DNA of 64,000 bases from Oscillospiraceae bacterium (GTDB lineage Bacteria > Bacillota > Clostridia > Oscillospirales > Acutalibacteraceae), in NCBI GenBank assembly GCA_009785335.1, contig WQWM01000004.1:1-64000 (forward strand), written 5' to 3'. How positions within the stretch are numbered: the stretch's first letter is position 1; each line of letters opens with the position of its first letter. A model generated the notes under the pieces. It ran no database searches and was not told the origin of the DNA. It was given only the letters and a program-made list of their open reading frames with translations. Made by a program: the position numbers and the translations under genes. Shown one piece after another: positions 26,610-34,263 of the stretch.

Positions 26610-28049
26610 TCAAAATATTTTTCCCAACGCGCCATAAAATTCCATCACCCGCGCCTTGCGTTGCATTAATTCATCAAATCGGCGCAAATATTCATAGGGA
26701 TATTTCAGCCCAAACACGCGCTCCAATTCGTCTGTGTGGGGATGTTTTAGCTTGGTTACCCCACCGGCACCGCAAGCCAAAATCGTGTGCGATTCCTCCA
26801 TCATGTCCACATTATATCGGCAAGCGTGCCCCGGCAATGTCCAGCCAATGTTCTCCAAATTACCCAAGCTGCGGCTCTGGCGATACATATAATAAGGCGC
26901 GTATTCCGACGGCATGGTGTAAAGAAAATCACTTGTCGGCAGCTGTTCAAGTCGCGCTGCACGCTTAATGGCGAGCACGTGCACCGTGATATTCTCGGGT
27001 TTTAGCGCGCACACCTGCGCAAGCGACTGTGTAAAGCCCGCCGGCTTGTCACCCGGCAAACCAGCAATTAAATCCATGTTCACGCAAGCGAAATCATGCG
27101 CTCGTACCAACTCATACGCATCCAGCACATCTTGCGCGCTATGTTGCCGTCCAGCCAACTGCAACACGCGGTCATCCATGCTTTGCGGGTTCACACTAAT
27201 GCGATTCACACCATGCTCACGCAACACACGCAGCTTTTCCGCCGTGATGGTGTCCACCCGTCCGGCTTCCACAGTGAACTCACCTGCGATGCTAAAATTC
27301 GCGTGCAAGGTTTCGCAAAGCGTGTAAAGCTGTTGACTTGTCAAACTCGTTGGCGTGCCACCACCAATGTATACGCTGGTTAGCTCAAGCCCTAGATTTC
27401 GCGCAATTTCGCCTGTAAAGACAATTTCTTTACACAATGCATCAACATAACTTGGAATGAGCTTTTGTGCGCTTGCACGATTAATGGTGTGCGACACAAA
27501 CGAACAATAGCTGCAACGGCTTGGGCAAAACGGAATGGAAATATATAAGCTGAAACTGCGCGGCTTTGTCAGCGCGATCATCGGTTCTTCTGCCTTGGCA
27601 ATTGTAGTTGCAAGGCGGGTTTTCTCTTCGCTCACCCACAGTGTATCGCGAAAATATCGCTCCGCCGCAGTTTCGCCTTCATCGCGCCGCAGCCGCAGCA
27701 TCAGCTTGCTTGGCCGTACACCGGTGAGCAGCCCCCACGGTGGCGTGCAACCCGTGGCACGGCGCAACAGCGTAAACAGCATTTGCGCCATGGTTAGCTC
27801 GTTGTTTTCCCCCAGCGAACGGGTGAGCGTGAGCCGCCGCCTGCCCTGCCGCAGTTGCACAGTGATATGCGTGGAGATGCGTGTGATGACGGTCATGTCA
27901 TGCGACACAACCCGCAACCTGTAGGGGCGGATGCTAATCCGCCCGGAGCTAAAGCCATGTATCACACGTAGCGATGCCGTTGGGCAAAAACAACGGCACA
28001 GGTTTTCCATTTCGTAGTGATAGGGATGGTTAAGAATGTACAAAATCAT
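26610..28049 (-). CDS. hemZ: Coproporphyrinogen dehydrogenase-like radical SAM protein HemZ
   Basis: 479 residues. The radical-SAM cluster motif CPSRCSYCSF lies in YISIPFCPSRCSYC, followed by YIGGGTPTSL, ISVNPQSM and the HemN-like MDLIAGLPGD. An N-terminal ~150-residue domain precedes it (GVRPSKLM), as in Bacillus HemZ, which acts in anaerobic haem synthesis. The start MILYILNHPYHYEM fits the family N-terminus but has no ribosome site, and the nearest promoter would start the transcript at or next to the ATG. Residues near 30-40 (SGRISIRPYR) are encoded by a dispersed palindromic repeat inserted in frame. No other haem gene is in the window. Confidence 0.88.
   Translation of the reverse strand: MILYILNHPYHYEMENLCRCFCPTASLRVIHGFSSGRISIRPYRLRVVSHDMTVITRISTHITVQLRQGRRRLTLTRSLGENNELTMAQMLFTLLRRATGCTPPWGLLTGVRPSKLMLRLRRDEGETAAERYFRDTLWVSEEKTRLATTIAKAEEPMIALTKPRSFSLYISIPFCPSRCSYCSFVSHTINRASAQKLIPSYVDALCKEIVFTGEIARNLGLELTSVYIGGGTPTSLTSQQLYTLCETLHANFSIAGEFTVEAGRVDTITAEKLRVLREHGVNRISVNPQSMDDRVLQLAGRQHSAQDVLDAYELVRAHDFACVNMDLIAGLPGDKPAGFTQSLAQVCALKPENITVHVLAIKRAARLEQLPTSDFLYTMPSEYAPYYMYRQSRSLGNLENIGWTLPGHACRYNVDMMEESHTILACGAGGVTKLKHPHTDELERVFGLKYPYEYLRRFDELMQRKARVMEFYGALGKIF
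27920..27945 (-). repeat. TGTAGGGGCGG palindrome inserted inside hemZ
   Basis: TGTAGGGGCGGATGCTAATC continues with CGCCCG; it reads through in frame as GRISIRPYR on the coding strand. The same element is intergenic elsewhere in the window. Confidence 0.85.
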
Positions 28050-28055
28050 GCTCTT

Positions 28056-28083
28056 ATTATAGCATAAAAAATAAAATTTGCAA
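28056..28083 (-). promoter_or_regulatory. Promoter of hemZ, apparently leaderless
   Basis: On the minus strand TTGCAA, 16-bp spacer, TATAAT; the -10 box ends 7 nt before the hemZ ATG, so transcription would start at about the initiation codon. Confidence 0.6.
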
Positions 28084-28088
28084 ACCCC

Positions 28089-28117
28089 TTGAAATTTCCC
28101 TGCAAATGGTGTATAAT
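28089..28117 (+). promoter_or_regulatory. Sigma-A promoter of ireB
   Basis: TTGAAA, 17-bp spacer, TATAAT, divergent from the hemZ promoter with the two -35 boxes only 5 bp apart. Confidence 0.8.
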
Positions 28118-28153
28118 AGAACTTGAGAAGATTTAGAAGGGAGAGCCACCGCC

Positions 28154-28411
28154 ATGACAACCAACGATACCATCCAATTCAGCATCCGGCAAGAATATGA
28201 AGAAGAAATGCGGCAAATCCTGCGACTGGTGCATCAGTCGCTGGAGGAAAAAGGCTACAATCCCATCAGCCAAATGGTGGGCTATATTCTGAGCGAAGAC
28301 CCCACCTATATCACCACGCACAACAACGCCCGCAGCCTCATTCGCCGCATCGACCGCGACGAACTGCTGCAAGTGCTGGTGAAAGAATATTTGAAGAAAG
28401 AAGAGGCCTAA
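28154..28411 (+). CDS. ireB: IreB family regulatory phosphoprotein (UPF0297)
   Basis: 85 residues. The segment [20 protein letters not shown] and the following [19 protein letters not shown] are the family hallmark. In Enterococcus IreB is phosphorylated by the PASTA kinase IreK and tunes cephalosporin resistance. Usually ireB precedes ruvX and a DUF1292 gene; here it is followed, 3 nt after its stop, by a different conserved small gene. Ribosome site GGGAG. Confidence 0.92.
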   Translation: MTTNDTIQFSIRQEYEEEMRQILRLVHQSLEEKGYNPISQMVGYILSEDPTYITTHNNARSLIRRIDRDELLQVLVKEYLKKEEA

Positions 28412-28414
28412 GAT

Positions 28415-28729
28415 ATGCCAACCGCCACCAAACCCAAAACCCAAGATGGTCCATTTTGGATGTACAAAGGGCATCCTCTTGTGCGCTGCGGCGACACCAT
28501 TTACTATGGCTCGCTGGCCGACCATTACGTGGTGATGATGAAAATCGTATCCAGCAAAAAACACGGCGACCTCGACATGGCTGACAAAGTCAACGTTTGG
28601 CTCATGTCCACCGACGAAGAGCTCAGCCCCATGGAGCGCATTCAACAACGCTGCGAACGCCGCGGGCTCTACAACGCCATCGACATCGCTTCCATCTGGC
28701 TTGAGCGCGCACTGAAAAAAGCTGCGTAA
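28415..28729 (+). CDS. Conserved small protein of unknown function
   Basis: 104 residues, soluble. Segments MYKGHPLVRCGDTIYYG and ERRGLYNAIDIASIWLERAL look like a conserved clostridial family with no assigned role. It is 3 nt downstream of ireB and so almost certainly cotranscribed, which would tie it to the same cell-envelope regulon or simply to a housekeeping operon. Confidence 0.75.
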   Translation: MPTATKPKTQDGPFWMYKGHPLVRCGDTIYYGSLADHYVVMMKIVSSKKHGDLDMADKVNVWLMSTDEELSPMERIQQRCERRGLYNAIDIASIWLERALKKAA

Positions 28730-28758
28730 CGCGAAGTTTTTGCGCTCGCCGCGCAGGC

Positions 28759-28785
28759 ATTACTTTTTTTGCAAAAAAAGTAATC
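28759..28785. repeat. A/T-rich perfect palindrome
   Basis: ATTACTTTTTTT GC AAAAAAAGTAAT, a near-perfect hairpin right after the ireB operon; likely a dispersed element related in style to the tex-flanking repeats. Confidence 0.6.
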
Positions 28786-28813
28786 AAAAAAACCTAAACT
28801 TTATAAATAAAAC

Positions 28814-28846
28814 TCCACTCACTGACATGCAATGAGTGGGTTTTTG
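28814..28846. terminator. Terminator between the ireB operon and tex
   Basis: CCACTCA ... TGAGTGG stem followed by GTTTTTGTT on the plus strand. Confidence 0.65.
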
Positions 28847-28860
28847 TTATTTCTATACTC

Positions 28861-28911
28861 GTCCACCGCGAAGCGGCTAAAGTTTTTTGGTTCTTTTTTT
28901 CAAAAAAGAAC
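28861..28911 (+). repeat. 51-bp repeat, left of tex (inverted partner at 31052)
   Basis: Begins GTCCACCGCGAAGCGGC and ends in the hairpin GTTCTTTTTTT CAAAAAAGAAC. It is nearly identical, in inverted orientation, to 31052-31102. A partial third copy is at 42160-42190. Confidence 0.85.
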
Positions 28912-28913
28912 AT

Positions 28914-31034
28914 CTATCCTGGCTTCCTCATCGTCAACGCAATGCGCTGCTTTTGCAGGTCAATGCTCATCACCCACACGGTCACCACTTGCCCCACTTT
29001 CAGCACCTCGCTGGGGTGCTTGATGAACCGATTGGTAATGCGCGACACATGCACCAAGCCATCCTGATGCACGCCGATGTCGATGAACGCACCAAAGTCG
29101 ATGACATTGCGCACCGTGCCCAGCAGCTCCATGCCAGGCGCGAGATCTTCCATCTTCAGCACGTCGGTGCGCAGCATGGGCGGCGGCAGTTCGTCGCGCG
29201 GGTCACGGCCGGGTTTGGCCAGTTCTTTGATAATATCCTGCAACGTGGGCACACCGCAGCCGAGTTTTTCTGCCAGATGTGCAATATCCACGCTCTGCGA
29301 TATTTCAGCTGCTTCAGTTGCCTTACAATCCAACGCTGCCAGCAATGCCTTGGCAATCGCATAGCTTTCGGGGTGCACACCGGTGTTATCAAAGGCGTTT
29401 TTGCTTTCGGGCACACGCAGGAACCCCGCGCACTGCTCAAAGGCCTTGGCTCCCAACTTAGGCACTTTTTTCAGTGCCGCACGACTGATGAACGCCCCGT
29501 TTTCCTCGCGATAATTCACAATGCTTTTCGCAAGCCCCGCATTCACACCCGCAATGTGGCTCAGCAGCGGCGCAGATGCCGTGTTCACGTCCGCACCCAC
29601 AGCGTTCACGCAGTCTTCCACCACGCCGCCCAGCGCGGTTTCCAGTTCTTTTTTGGGCATGTCATGTTGATATTGCCCCACGCCGATGGCCTTCGGCTCA
29701 ATCTTCACCAGCTCCGCCAAGGGGTCTTGCAAACGGCGGGCAATGCTCACCGCGCTGCGAATGCTCACGTCAAACTGCGGGAATTCTTCCGCTGCCAACT
29801 TACTGGCCGAATACACACTCGCGCCCGCCTCATTCACGATCATATAGGCTAACGGCTCGCCTACTTCACGCACAATTTCAGCTGCAAAGGCTTCGGTTTC
29901 GCGGCTGGCCGTGCCGTTGCCAATGGCAATAATCTCAATGCCATGCTTGCGAATCATGCTCAAAATCAGCGCTTTTGCACTTTCATACTGACCTTTGGAC
30001 TGCGTGACGTAAATCACATTGGTGTCCAGCACGCGGCCGGTGGCATCTACCACCGCAACTTTACAGCCAGTGCGATAACCCGGGTCAAGCCCCAGCGCAA
30101 CCTTACCCTTCACGGGCGGTTGCAGCAGCAGCTCGCGCAGATTCACCGCAAAGTTGCGAATGGCCGCCGCATTGGCTTTTTCGGTGAGAATACCACGCAT
30201 CTCCCGCTCAATGGACGGAAAAATCAGCCGATCATAAGCATCGATACCTGCCGCGCGCACAAATTCGCTGCAAGAGTCATCGCCGCGCACGCTTTCGCTT
30301 GCCACCACAAAGTAGCCCTTGGCTTGCTCAAGCACCACGCTCACCCGCAAAAATTCCTCACGCTCGCCGCGGTTGATGGCTAACACACGGTGGTCAGCGA
30401 TTTTTTTGATAGACTCCGAAAAATCATAGTAATCGGCGTACACGCTGTCTTCTTCTTTAGCGGCTTTGGCTTGCAGCTCGCCCACCGTGTTGCACAAATT
30501 GCGCAGGCGACGGCGTATGTTTGCATCATCGCTAATCATTTCGGCAATGATATCACTTGCGCCTTGCAGGGCATCATCAATGCTCGGCACTTCGTCTGTG
30601 ATATACTCCGCCGCCAGTGTTTCCGGCGCGGCACTCCCCCGCTCTTGCGCGAAAATCGCAAGCGCAAGCGGCTCCAAGCCTTTGTCTTTTGCGATGCTTG
30701 CGCGGGTTCTTCTTTTTGGCTTAAAGGGTCGATAGATATCCTCAATTTCCGCCAGCGTAACCGCTTTTTCAAGTGCCGCTTCAATTTCAGGCGTGAGTTT
30801 CTCCTGCGCCTCAATGGACGCACGCACTTCCTCGCGGCGCTTTTGCAGGTTGCGCAAATAGCCAAGCCGCTCGTCTAGGTCACGCAGCACTTGGTCGTCA
30901 AGCGTGCCATGTTGCTCCTTGCGATAACGCGCGATGAAGGGGATCGTGTTGCCCTCGTCAATCAGCGCAATCACATTTTCCACCTGCCATACCTGCAGGC
31001 CAAATTCCGTGCAAAGTTGTTGTACGATAGTCAT
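28914..31034 (-). CDS. tex: Tex family S1 RNA-binding protein
   Basis: 706 residues, normal for Tex. The N-terminal helix-rich region (NTIPFIARYRKEQHGTLDD), the YqgF-like core (ALGLDPGYRTGCKVAVVD, about 320), a helix-hairpin-helix region (AFEQCAGFLR) and the C-terminal S1 domain (GTVRNVIDFGAFIDIGVH, about 630-700) are all visible. Tex binds RNA and affects transcription, translation or ribosome rescue. The ATG at 31034 follows AGAGGAA; the longer upstream frame runs through the flanking repeat and is not credible. The gene sits exactly between the inverted 51-bp repeats, with its stop 2 nt from one of them. Confidence 0.93.
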   Translation of the reverse strand: MTIVQQLCTEFGLQVWQVENVIALIDEGNTIPFIARYRKEQHGTLDDQVLRDLDERLGYLRNLQKRREEVRASIEAQEKLTPEIEAALEKAVTLAEIEDIYRPFKPKRRTRASIAKDKGLEPLALAIFAQERGSAAPETLAAEYITDEVPSIDDALQGASDIIAEMISDDANIRRRLRNLCNTVGELQAKAAKEEDSVYADYYDFSESIKKIADHRVLAINRGEREEFLRVSVVLEQAKGYFVVASESVRGDDSCSEFVRAAGIDAYDRLIFPSIEREMRGILTEKANAAAIRNFAVNLRELLLQPPVKGKVALGLDPGYRTGCKVAVVDATGRVLDTNVIYVTQSKGQYESAKALILSMIRKHGIEIIAIGNGTASRETEAFAAEIVREVGEPLAYMIVNEAGASVYSASKLAAEEFPQFDVSIRSAVSIARRLQDPLAELVKIEPKAIGVGQYQHDMPKKELETALGGVVEDCVNAVGADVNTASAPLLSHIAGVNAGLAKSIVNYREENGAFISRAALKKVPKLGAKAFEQCAGFLRVPESKNAFDNTGVHPESYAIAKALLAALDCKATEAAEISQSVDIAHLAEKLGCGVPTLQDIIKELAKPGRDPRDELPPPMLRTDVLKMEDLAPGMELLGTVRNVIDFGAFIDIGVHQDGLVHVSRITNRFIKHPSEVLKVGQVVTVWVMSIDLQKQRIALTMRKPG

Positions 31035-31051
31035 TGTAATTCCTCTTTCTT

Positions 31052-31102
31052 GTTCTTTTTTGAAAAAAGAACCAAAAAACTTTATGCCGCTTCGCGGTGG
31101 AC
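31052..31102 (-). repeat. 51-bp repeat, right of tex (inverted partner)
   Basis: Reverse complement of the left copy with a one-base insertion and a one-base T-run difference. Next to it (31130-31194) lies a CCCCTCC/GGAGGGG dispersed palindrome that reaches the rfbD stop codon. Confidence 0.85.
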
Positions 31103-31194
31103 TATTTATATGAGTCGAAAAAGCAAGCCCCATTCCCCTCCGTGGAGGGGTGGTGCCGCAGCACCGGGGTGGTGTTCGCGGAGCGAGGTGAGGG

Positions 31195-32028
31195 TTAACC
31201 CAGCATTCTAGCCAGCGCATCCTGCCATGGCGGGAGTATTTCATAGCCCGCGTCAATCAACGCCTTGGGCGATAATCGCGAATTCATGGGGCGCATAGCA
31301 GGGGTTGGATATTCGCTACTGGGGATATCATTCACCACACAGTTGCTGCGAGCCAGCGAAAGAATTTCCCGGGCGAAGTCGGCCCAGCTACACTCACCCG
31401 CATTGCTCGCGTGATAAATTCCAGCCTTAGGATTGGCCGCCATGTCACACAGCAGCCGCGCCAAATCCACGGTATAGGTCGGTGCACCAACTTGGTCTGC
31501 CACCACGTTCACGCTCGCCCGCTCGCTGCCCAGCCGCAGCATGGTTTTCACGAAATTCGCGCCATGGCTGCCGAATACCCAGCTGGTGCGCACGATCATG
31601 TGCTGCGGACAAATCTCACGCAGGGCTTGCTCGCCTGCGAGCTTGCTTTTGCCATACACATTGCAGGGCGCGGGTGTATCATCCACTTCCCAAGCGCGCG
31701 TGCCGCTGCCATCGAAGACATAATCCGTGCTCACGTAAATCATCCACGCACCGTGTTCAGCGCAATATTCCGCCACGTGGCGTGTGCCGTTTTCGTTGAC
31801 TGCAAAGGCCTGTGCGGGCTCGCTTTCGGCGCGATCAACGGCGGTATAGGCCGCGCAGTGAATCACAACTTGCGGCTTGATTTCAGCAAGTGCAGTGTGG
31901 GTGGCGGCTCTGTCTATCAAGTCAAAGTCAGCGATATCCACGCCAGTCACAGTCCAGCCGCGCTTAGCAGCTTCGGCAAGCACATCGCGCCCAAGCTGCC
32001 CCTGTGCGCCAGTGATGAGCATGTTCAT
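31195..32028 (-). CDS. rfbD: dTDP-4-dehydrorhamnose reductase
   Basis: 277 residues, an extended SDR. The nucleotide-binding motif GAQGQLG is at the start (about 7-13), the catalytic YxxxK is in NVYGKSK (about 126-132) and STDYVFDG lies before it. It reduces dTDP-4-keto-L-rhamnose to dTDP-L-rhamnose, the last step for cell-surface glycans. It overlaps the upstream lipoprotein gene by 4 nt. The first two enzymes (rfbA, rfbB) are not in this window. Confidence 0.93.
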   Translation of the reverse strand: MNMLITGAQGQLGRDVLAEAAKRGWTVTGVDIADFDLIDRAATHTALAEIKPQVVIHCAAYTAVDRAESEPAQAFAVNENGTRHVAEYCAEHGAWMIYVSTDYVFDGSGTRAWEVDDTPAPCNVYGKSKLAGEQALREICPQHMIVRTSWVFGSHGANFVKTMLRLGSERASVNVVADQVGAPTYTVDLARLLCDMAANPKAGIYHASNAGECSWADFAREILSLARSNCVVNDIPSSEYPTPAMRPMNSRLSPKALIDAGYEILPPWQDALARMLG

Positions 32029-32801
32029 GCGCCCACCTCGTCAAACCAGGTTATGTTAAACTGCATGAGATTGGTAGGTTGGTAGCGTCGCTGTATCGCC
32101 TCGTATTGCTCTTCCGTCACTTCACGCAATACATCGTGCATGTTCCTATACCAAAGAGTAACTGTGCCATCATCGTACCAATGGCTAAATGTTGTCGTGC
32201 GAGTGATTAGGGTTGTTTCTACTGCGCGAGGTGCCAACCGTCGCGAGCTGAAATAGCCAGTGAACATGCTATCATTAACTCTGTTCTCGCTAAAAATTGT
32301 GCCATCAGCCGCAATCCTGAAGCCAAATCGAGCACTGCCACCAGCAGCTAAAGAGTATGCTACACCATCACGCTGCGTGAACAAGCCAACTGGATCGATC
32401 CATGTGTTCTCCCCCCAACCCTGTCGAGCCACCATCACTAGCTCTAGCACACCATCACCGTTTACATCTACCAGCGCAAAGCCATGAGCAGGCGAAGGAA
32501 AGTGAGTAGGCTCGTCCAATATCGCCCAATATGCCTGCGGCACACCTGGCCACTCGCGCGGTTCGGCGGTGGTGGGTTCCTCGGTTGTGGTGGGCATTTC
32601 CGTGGTGGTTTCTGTTAATTCGGGCGGATTTGCATCCGCCCCTACAGGTTCTGCAACACCGCAGGCCAGCAAAAACAGCAACGAAAATGAAAGCATAATC
32701 GCACACAATATTCGCGTCAGCGCACGCAACCGTAGGGGCGGATGCAAATCCGCCCGAACTTTCCTGTTTGATGCAAATCCGCCCGCAATTTCACATTTCA
32801 T
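32025..32801 (-). CDS. Lipoprotein between rfbC and rfbD, enlarged by palindromic inserts
   Basis: 258 residues if started at the ATG at 32801, which has GGAGGAG 5 nt upstream. The lipoprotein signal core is SFSLLFLLAC, but it is preceded by about 40 residues partly encoded by two stacked palindromic repeats (GGFASN and VRADLHPPL). A third copy just after the lipobox encodes PVGADANPP. The mature domain has DVNGDGVLELVM, a calcium-loop-like motif of FG-GAP/dockerin style, and no known catalytic site. Overlaps of 4 nt with rfbC and rfbD put it in one operon. A start nearer the hydrophobic core cannot be excluded. Confidence 0.7.
   Translation of the reverse strand: MKCEIAGGFASNRKVRADLHPPLRLRALTRILCAIMLSFSLLFLLACGVAEPVGADANPPELTETTTEMPTTTEEPTTAEPREWPGVPQAYWAILDEPTHFPSPAHGFALVDVNGDGVLELVMVARQGWGENTWIDPVGLFTQRDGVAYSLAAGGSARFGFRIAADGTIFSENRVNDSMFTGYFSSRRLAPRAVETTLITRTTTFSHWYDDGTVTLWYRNMHDVLREVTEEQYEAIQRRYQPTNLMQFNITWFDEVGA
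32621..32785. repeat. Three palindromic repeats inside the lipoprotein gene
   Basis: Full copies at 32621-32646 and 32732-32756 (GTAGGGGCGGATGCAAATCC then GCCC, opposite orientations) and a half copy at 32770-32785. All are inside the open frame without causing stops. Confidence 0.85.
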
Positions 32802-33334
32802 ACAATCTCCTCCCACGATAGCGCATTCGCATCTTTCTCTGACAAAATCGGCTGCTCAACGCCCCAGTCAATGCCAAACACGGGGTCATCCCAGCGCACC
32901 GTCACATCATGCGCCGCCGAGTAAAACGCATCCACTTTGTACGCAACTTCCACGTCATCGCACAGCGTCACAAAGCCGTGCAAACAGCCGCGCGGCACAA
33001 ATAACTGCTTGTGATTTTCCGCGCTCAGCTCAACAGCAACCCATTGCAAATAGGTCGGCGAATCGCGGCGAACATCCACCGCAACATCAAGAATTCGCCC
33101 GCGTGTGCAGCTCACCAGCTTCGCTTGCTCGCATGGCGCAGCTTGCGCATGCAGACCGCGCAGCGTACCTGATTTCGCCGAGTACGAGCGATTATCTTGC
33201 ACAAAATCGCAGACAATGCCAAGTTGCGCAAGCGCTTTTTTGTTATAGCTTTCGCAGAACCAGCCGCGAGCATCGTCAAGCACGCGCGGGGTCAGCACCA
33301 CCACGCCGGGGATTTTCGTTGTCACACAATCCAT
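32798..33334 (-). CDS. rfbC: dTDP-4-dehydrorhamnose 3,5-epimerase
   Basis: 178 residues, cupin fold. The catalytic His is in LRGLHAQ, the second in GCLHGFVTL, and DDVEVAYKVD carries the usual Tyr. The Q in the LRGLH-x-Q-x-x-P segment is kept although the intervening residues (AQAAPCEQAKLV) include an unusual Cys. The ATG at 33334 aligns with the family start. First gene of a three-gene operon with the lipoprotein and rfbD. Upstream, a CACCTGCGGTG half-element (33364-33374) lies where the promoter should be. Confidence 0.92.
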   Translation of the reverse strand: MDCVTTKIPGVVVLTPRVLDDARGWFCESYNKKALAQLGIVCDFVQDNRSYSAKSGTLRGLHAQAAPCEQAKLVSCTRGRILDVAVDVRRDSPTYLQWVAVELSAENHKQLFVPRGCLHGFVTLCDDVEVAYKVDAFYSAAHDVTVRWDDPVFGIDWGVEQPILSEKDANALSWEEIV

Positions 33335-33498
33335 AACATCGCTCTTCTTACTATATTTTATCACACCTGCGGTGAGCAGTTCGCGCTTTAAGCAAAACGT
33401 TTGCAAATTTTTATTCCCGCGTCGTTATATCATCATTTTATCATATCGTCGCCCAAAAGTCAATATACATGAAATAGTACAATAGAGGAGGAATACGC

Positions 33499-33729
33499 AT
33501 GTCCGTGAACAAACGCCAACTACTGCAAATGGCACAGCAGCTCAAAAGCCGCCAAGGCACGCAAGACGAATCCCAAGCCCTCGAAAAGCTGGCCGAAACC
33601 GGCCTGAGTGAACAACAGCAATCCCAACTGCGCTCACTCATCAGCGACAAAGACCGCCTGCAACAAATCCTCAGCTCACCCAAAGCACAAGCCCTCATGA
33701 AACGTTTAGGGATGGACCAGCAAGTGTAA
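33499..33729 (+). CDS. Small helical protein of unknown function
   Basis: 76 residues with AGGAGG upstream. Gln/Ser/Leu-rich helices; the C-terminal part SDKDRLQQILSSPKAQALMKRLG follows a pattern (D-K-x-x-L-x-x-I-L-x-S-P-x-A) seen in small proteins of Clostridia. The next two genes are also small and uncharacterised; the three look like a unit. Confidence 0.75.
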   Translation: MSVNKRQLLQMAQQLKSRQGTQDESQALEKLAETGLSEQQQSQLRSLISDKDRLQQILSSPKAQALMKRLGMDQQV

Positions 33730-33734
33730 CGTGT

Positions 33735-33796
33735 ATCGCGTAGAGTGTAGATAAACTCTGCCTGCACTCTACATTTTACACTCTACATTCTACACT
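33735..33796. repeat. CTCTACA-type simple repeat cluster
   Basis: Repeated CACTCTACATTTTACACTCT-like strings with an inverted partner GTAGAGTGTAG. A similar cluster follows the third gene at 34797-34860. Both frame the small-gene cluster. Confidence 0.75.
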
Positions 33797-33806
33797 AGAG
33801 GTGCCC

Positions 33807-34190
33807 ATGAACTTCGACAACATCGACTTTGACCAAATCAGCAGCATGCTGGGCAACATGAGCGACGATGAACTGCAAAACCTGCAAGATGCTGCACAAT
33901 CGCTGTTTTCGTCCTTTGGGCAAACGGACGGCGGAAGCACGCACCAACAGGAGGATTCGCATGACACTTTTAATACTGGGCACAGTGCTGCTGGCAACAT
34001 GTTCACGCCGGAAATGCTGGCTCGTCTTTCAACTATGATGCAGCGCATGCATGCGCGTGATCCCCGCACAGATTTAATTATGGCACTTAAACCGCATCTG
34101 AGCCGCCAGCGTCAGCAGCGCGCCGACCAAGCCGCTCAAATGATGAAAATGTTTGCCCTGCTGCCCGAACTGCAACACGTCATGAAATAA
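33807..34190 (+). CDS. Small acidic helical protein of unknown function
   Basis: 127 residues starting MNFDNIDFDQISSMLGNMSDDELQ. The first 40 residues form an acidic helix pair; a His/Gln/Gly linker follows, then a Met-rich basic helix region (MLARLSTMMQRMHARDPRTDLIMALKPHLS; quoted in part as RTDLIMALKPHLS). Soluble. The RTDLI-x-ALKP-x-L segment is a conserved feature of uncharacterised clostridial proteins. Likely partner of its two neighbours. Confidence 0.75.
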   Translation: MNFDNIDFDQISSMLGNMSDDELQNLQDAAQSLFSSFGQTDGGSTHQQEDSHDTFNTGHSAAGNMFTPEMLARLSTMMQRMHARDPRTDLIMALKPHLSRQRQQRADQAAQMMKMFALLPELQHVMK

Positions 34191-34192
34191 GC

Positions 34193-34230
34193 CACCTGCG
34201 GTGGGGCTCCGCCGCTTCGCTGTGTTCTAT
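34193..34230 (+). repeat. Dispersed ~38-bp element (full copy)
   Basis: CACCTGCGGTG directly after the stop codon, then CGCCGCTTCGCTGTGTTCTAT-type tail (34210-34230). Confidence 0.8.
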
Positions 34231-34263
34231 CCAAGTTTTCATCAAAATTAAGGAGGTAAGCCC

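Noticed and set aside
28887-29852. A 321-residue plus-strand frame antisense to tex
   Set aside because: It is the shadow of tex, whose S1 and YqgF-like domains are complete on the minus strand; the plus frame has no ribosome site or recognisable domain.
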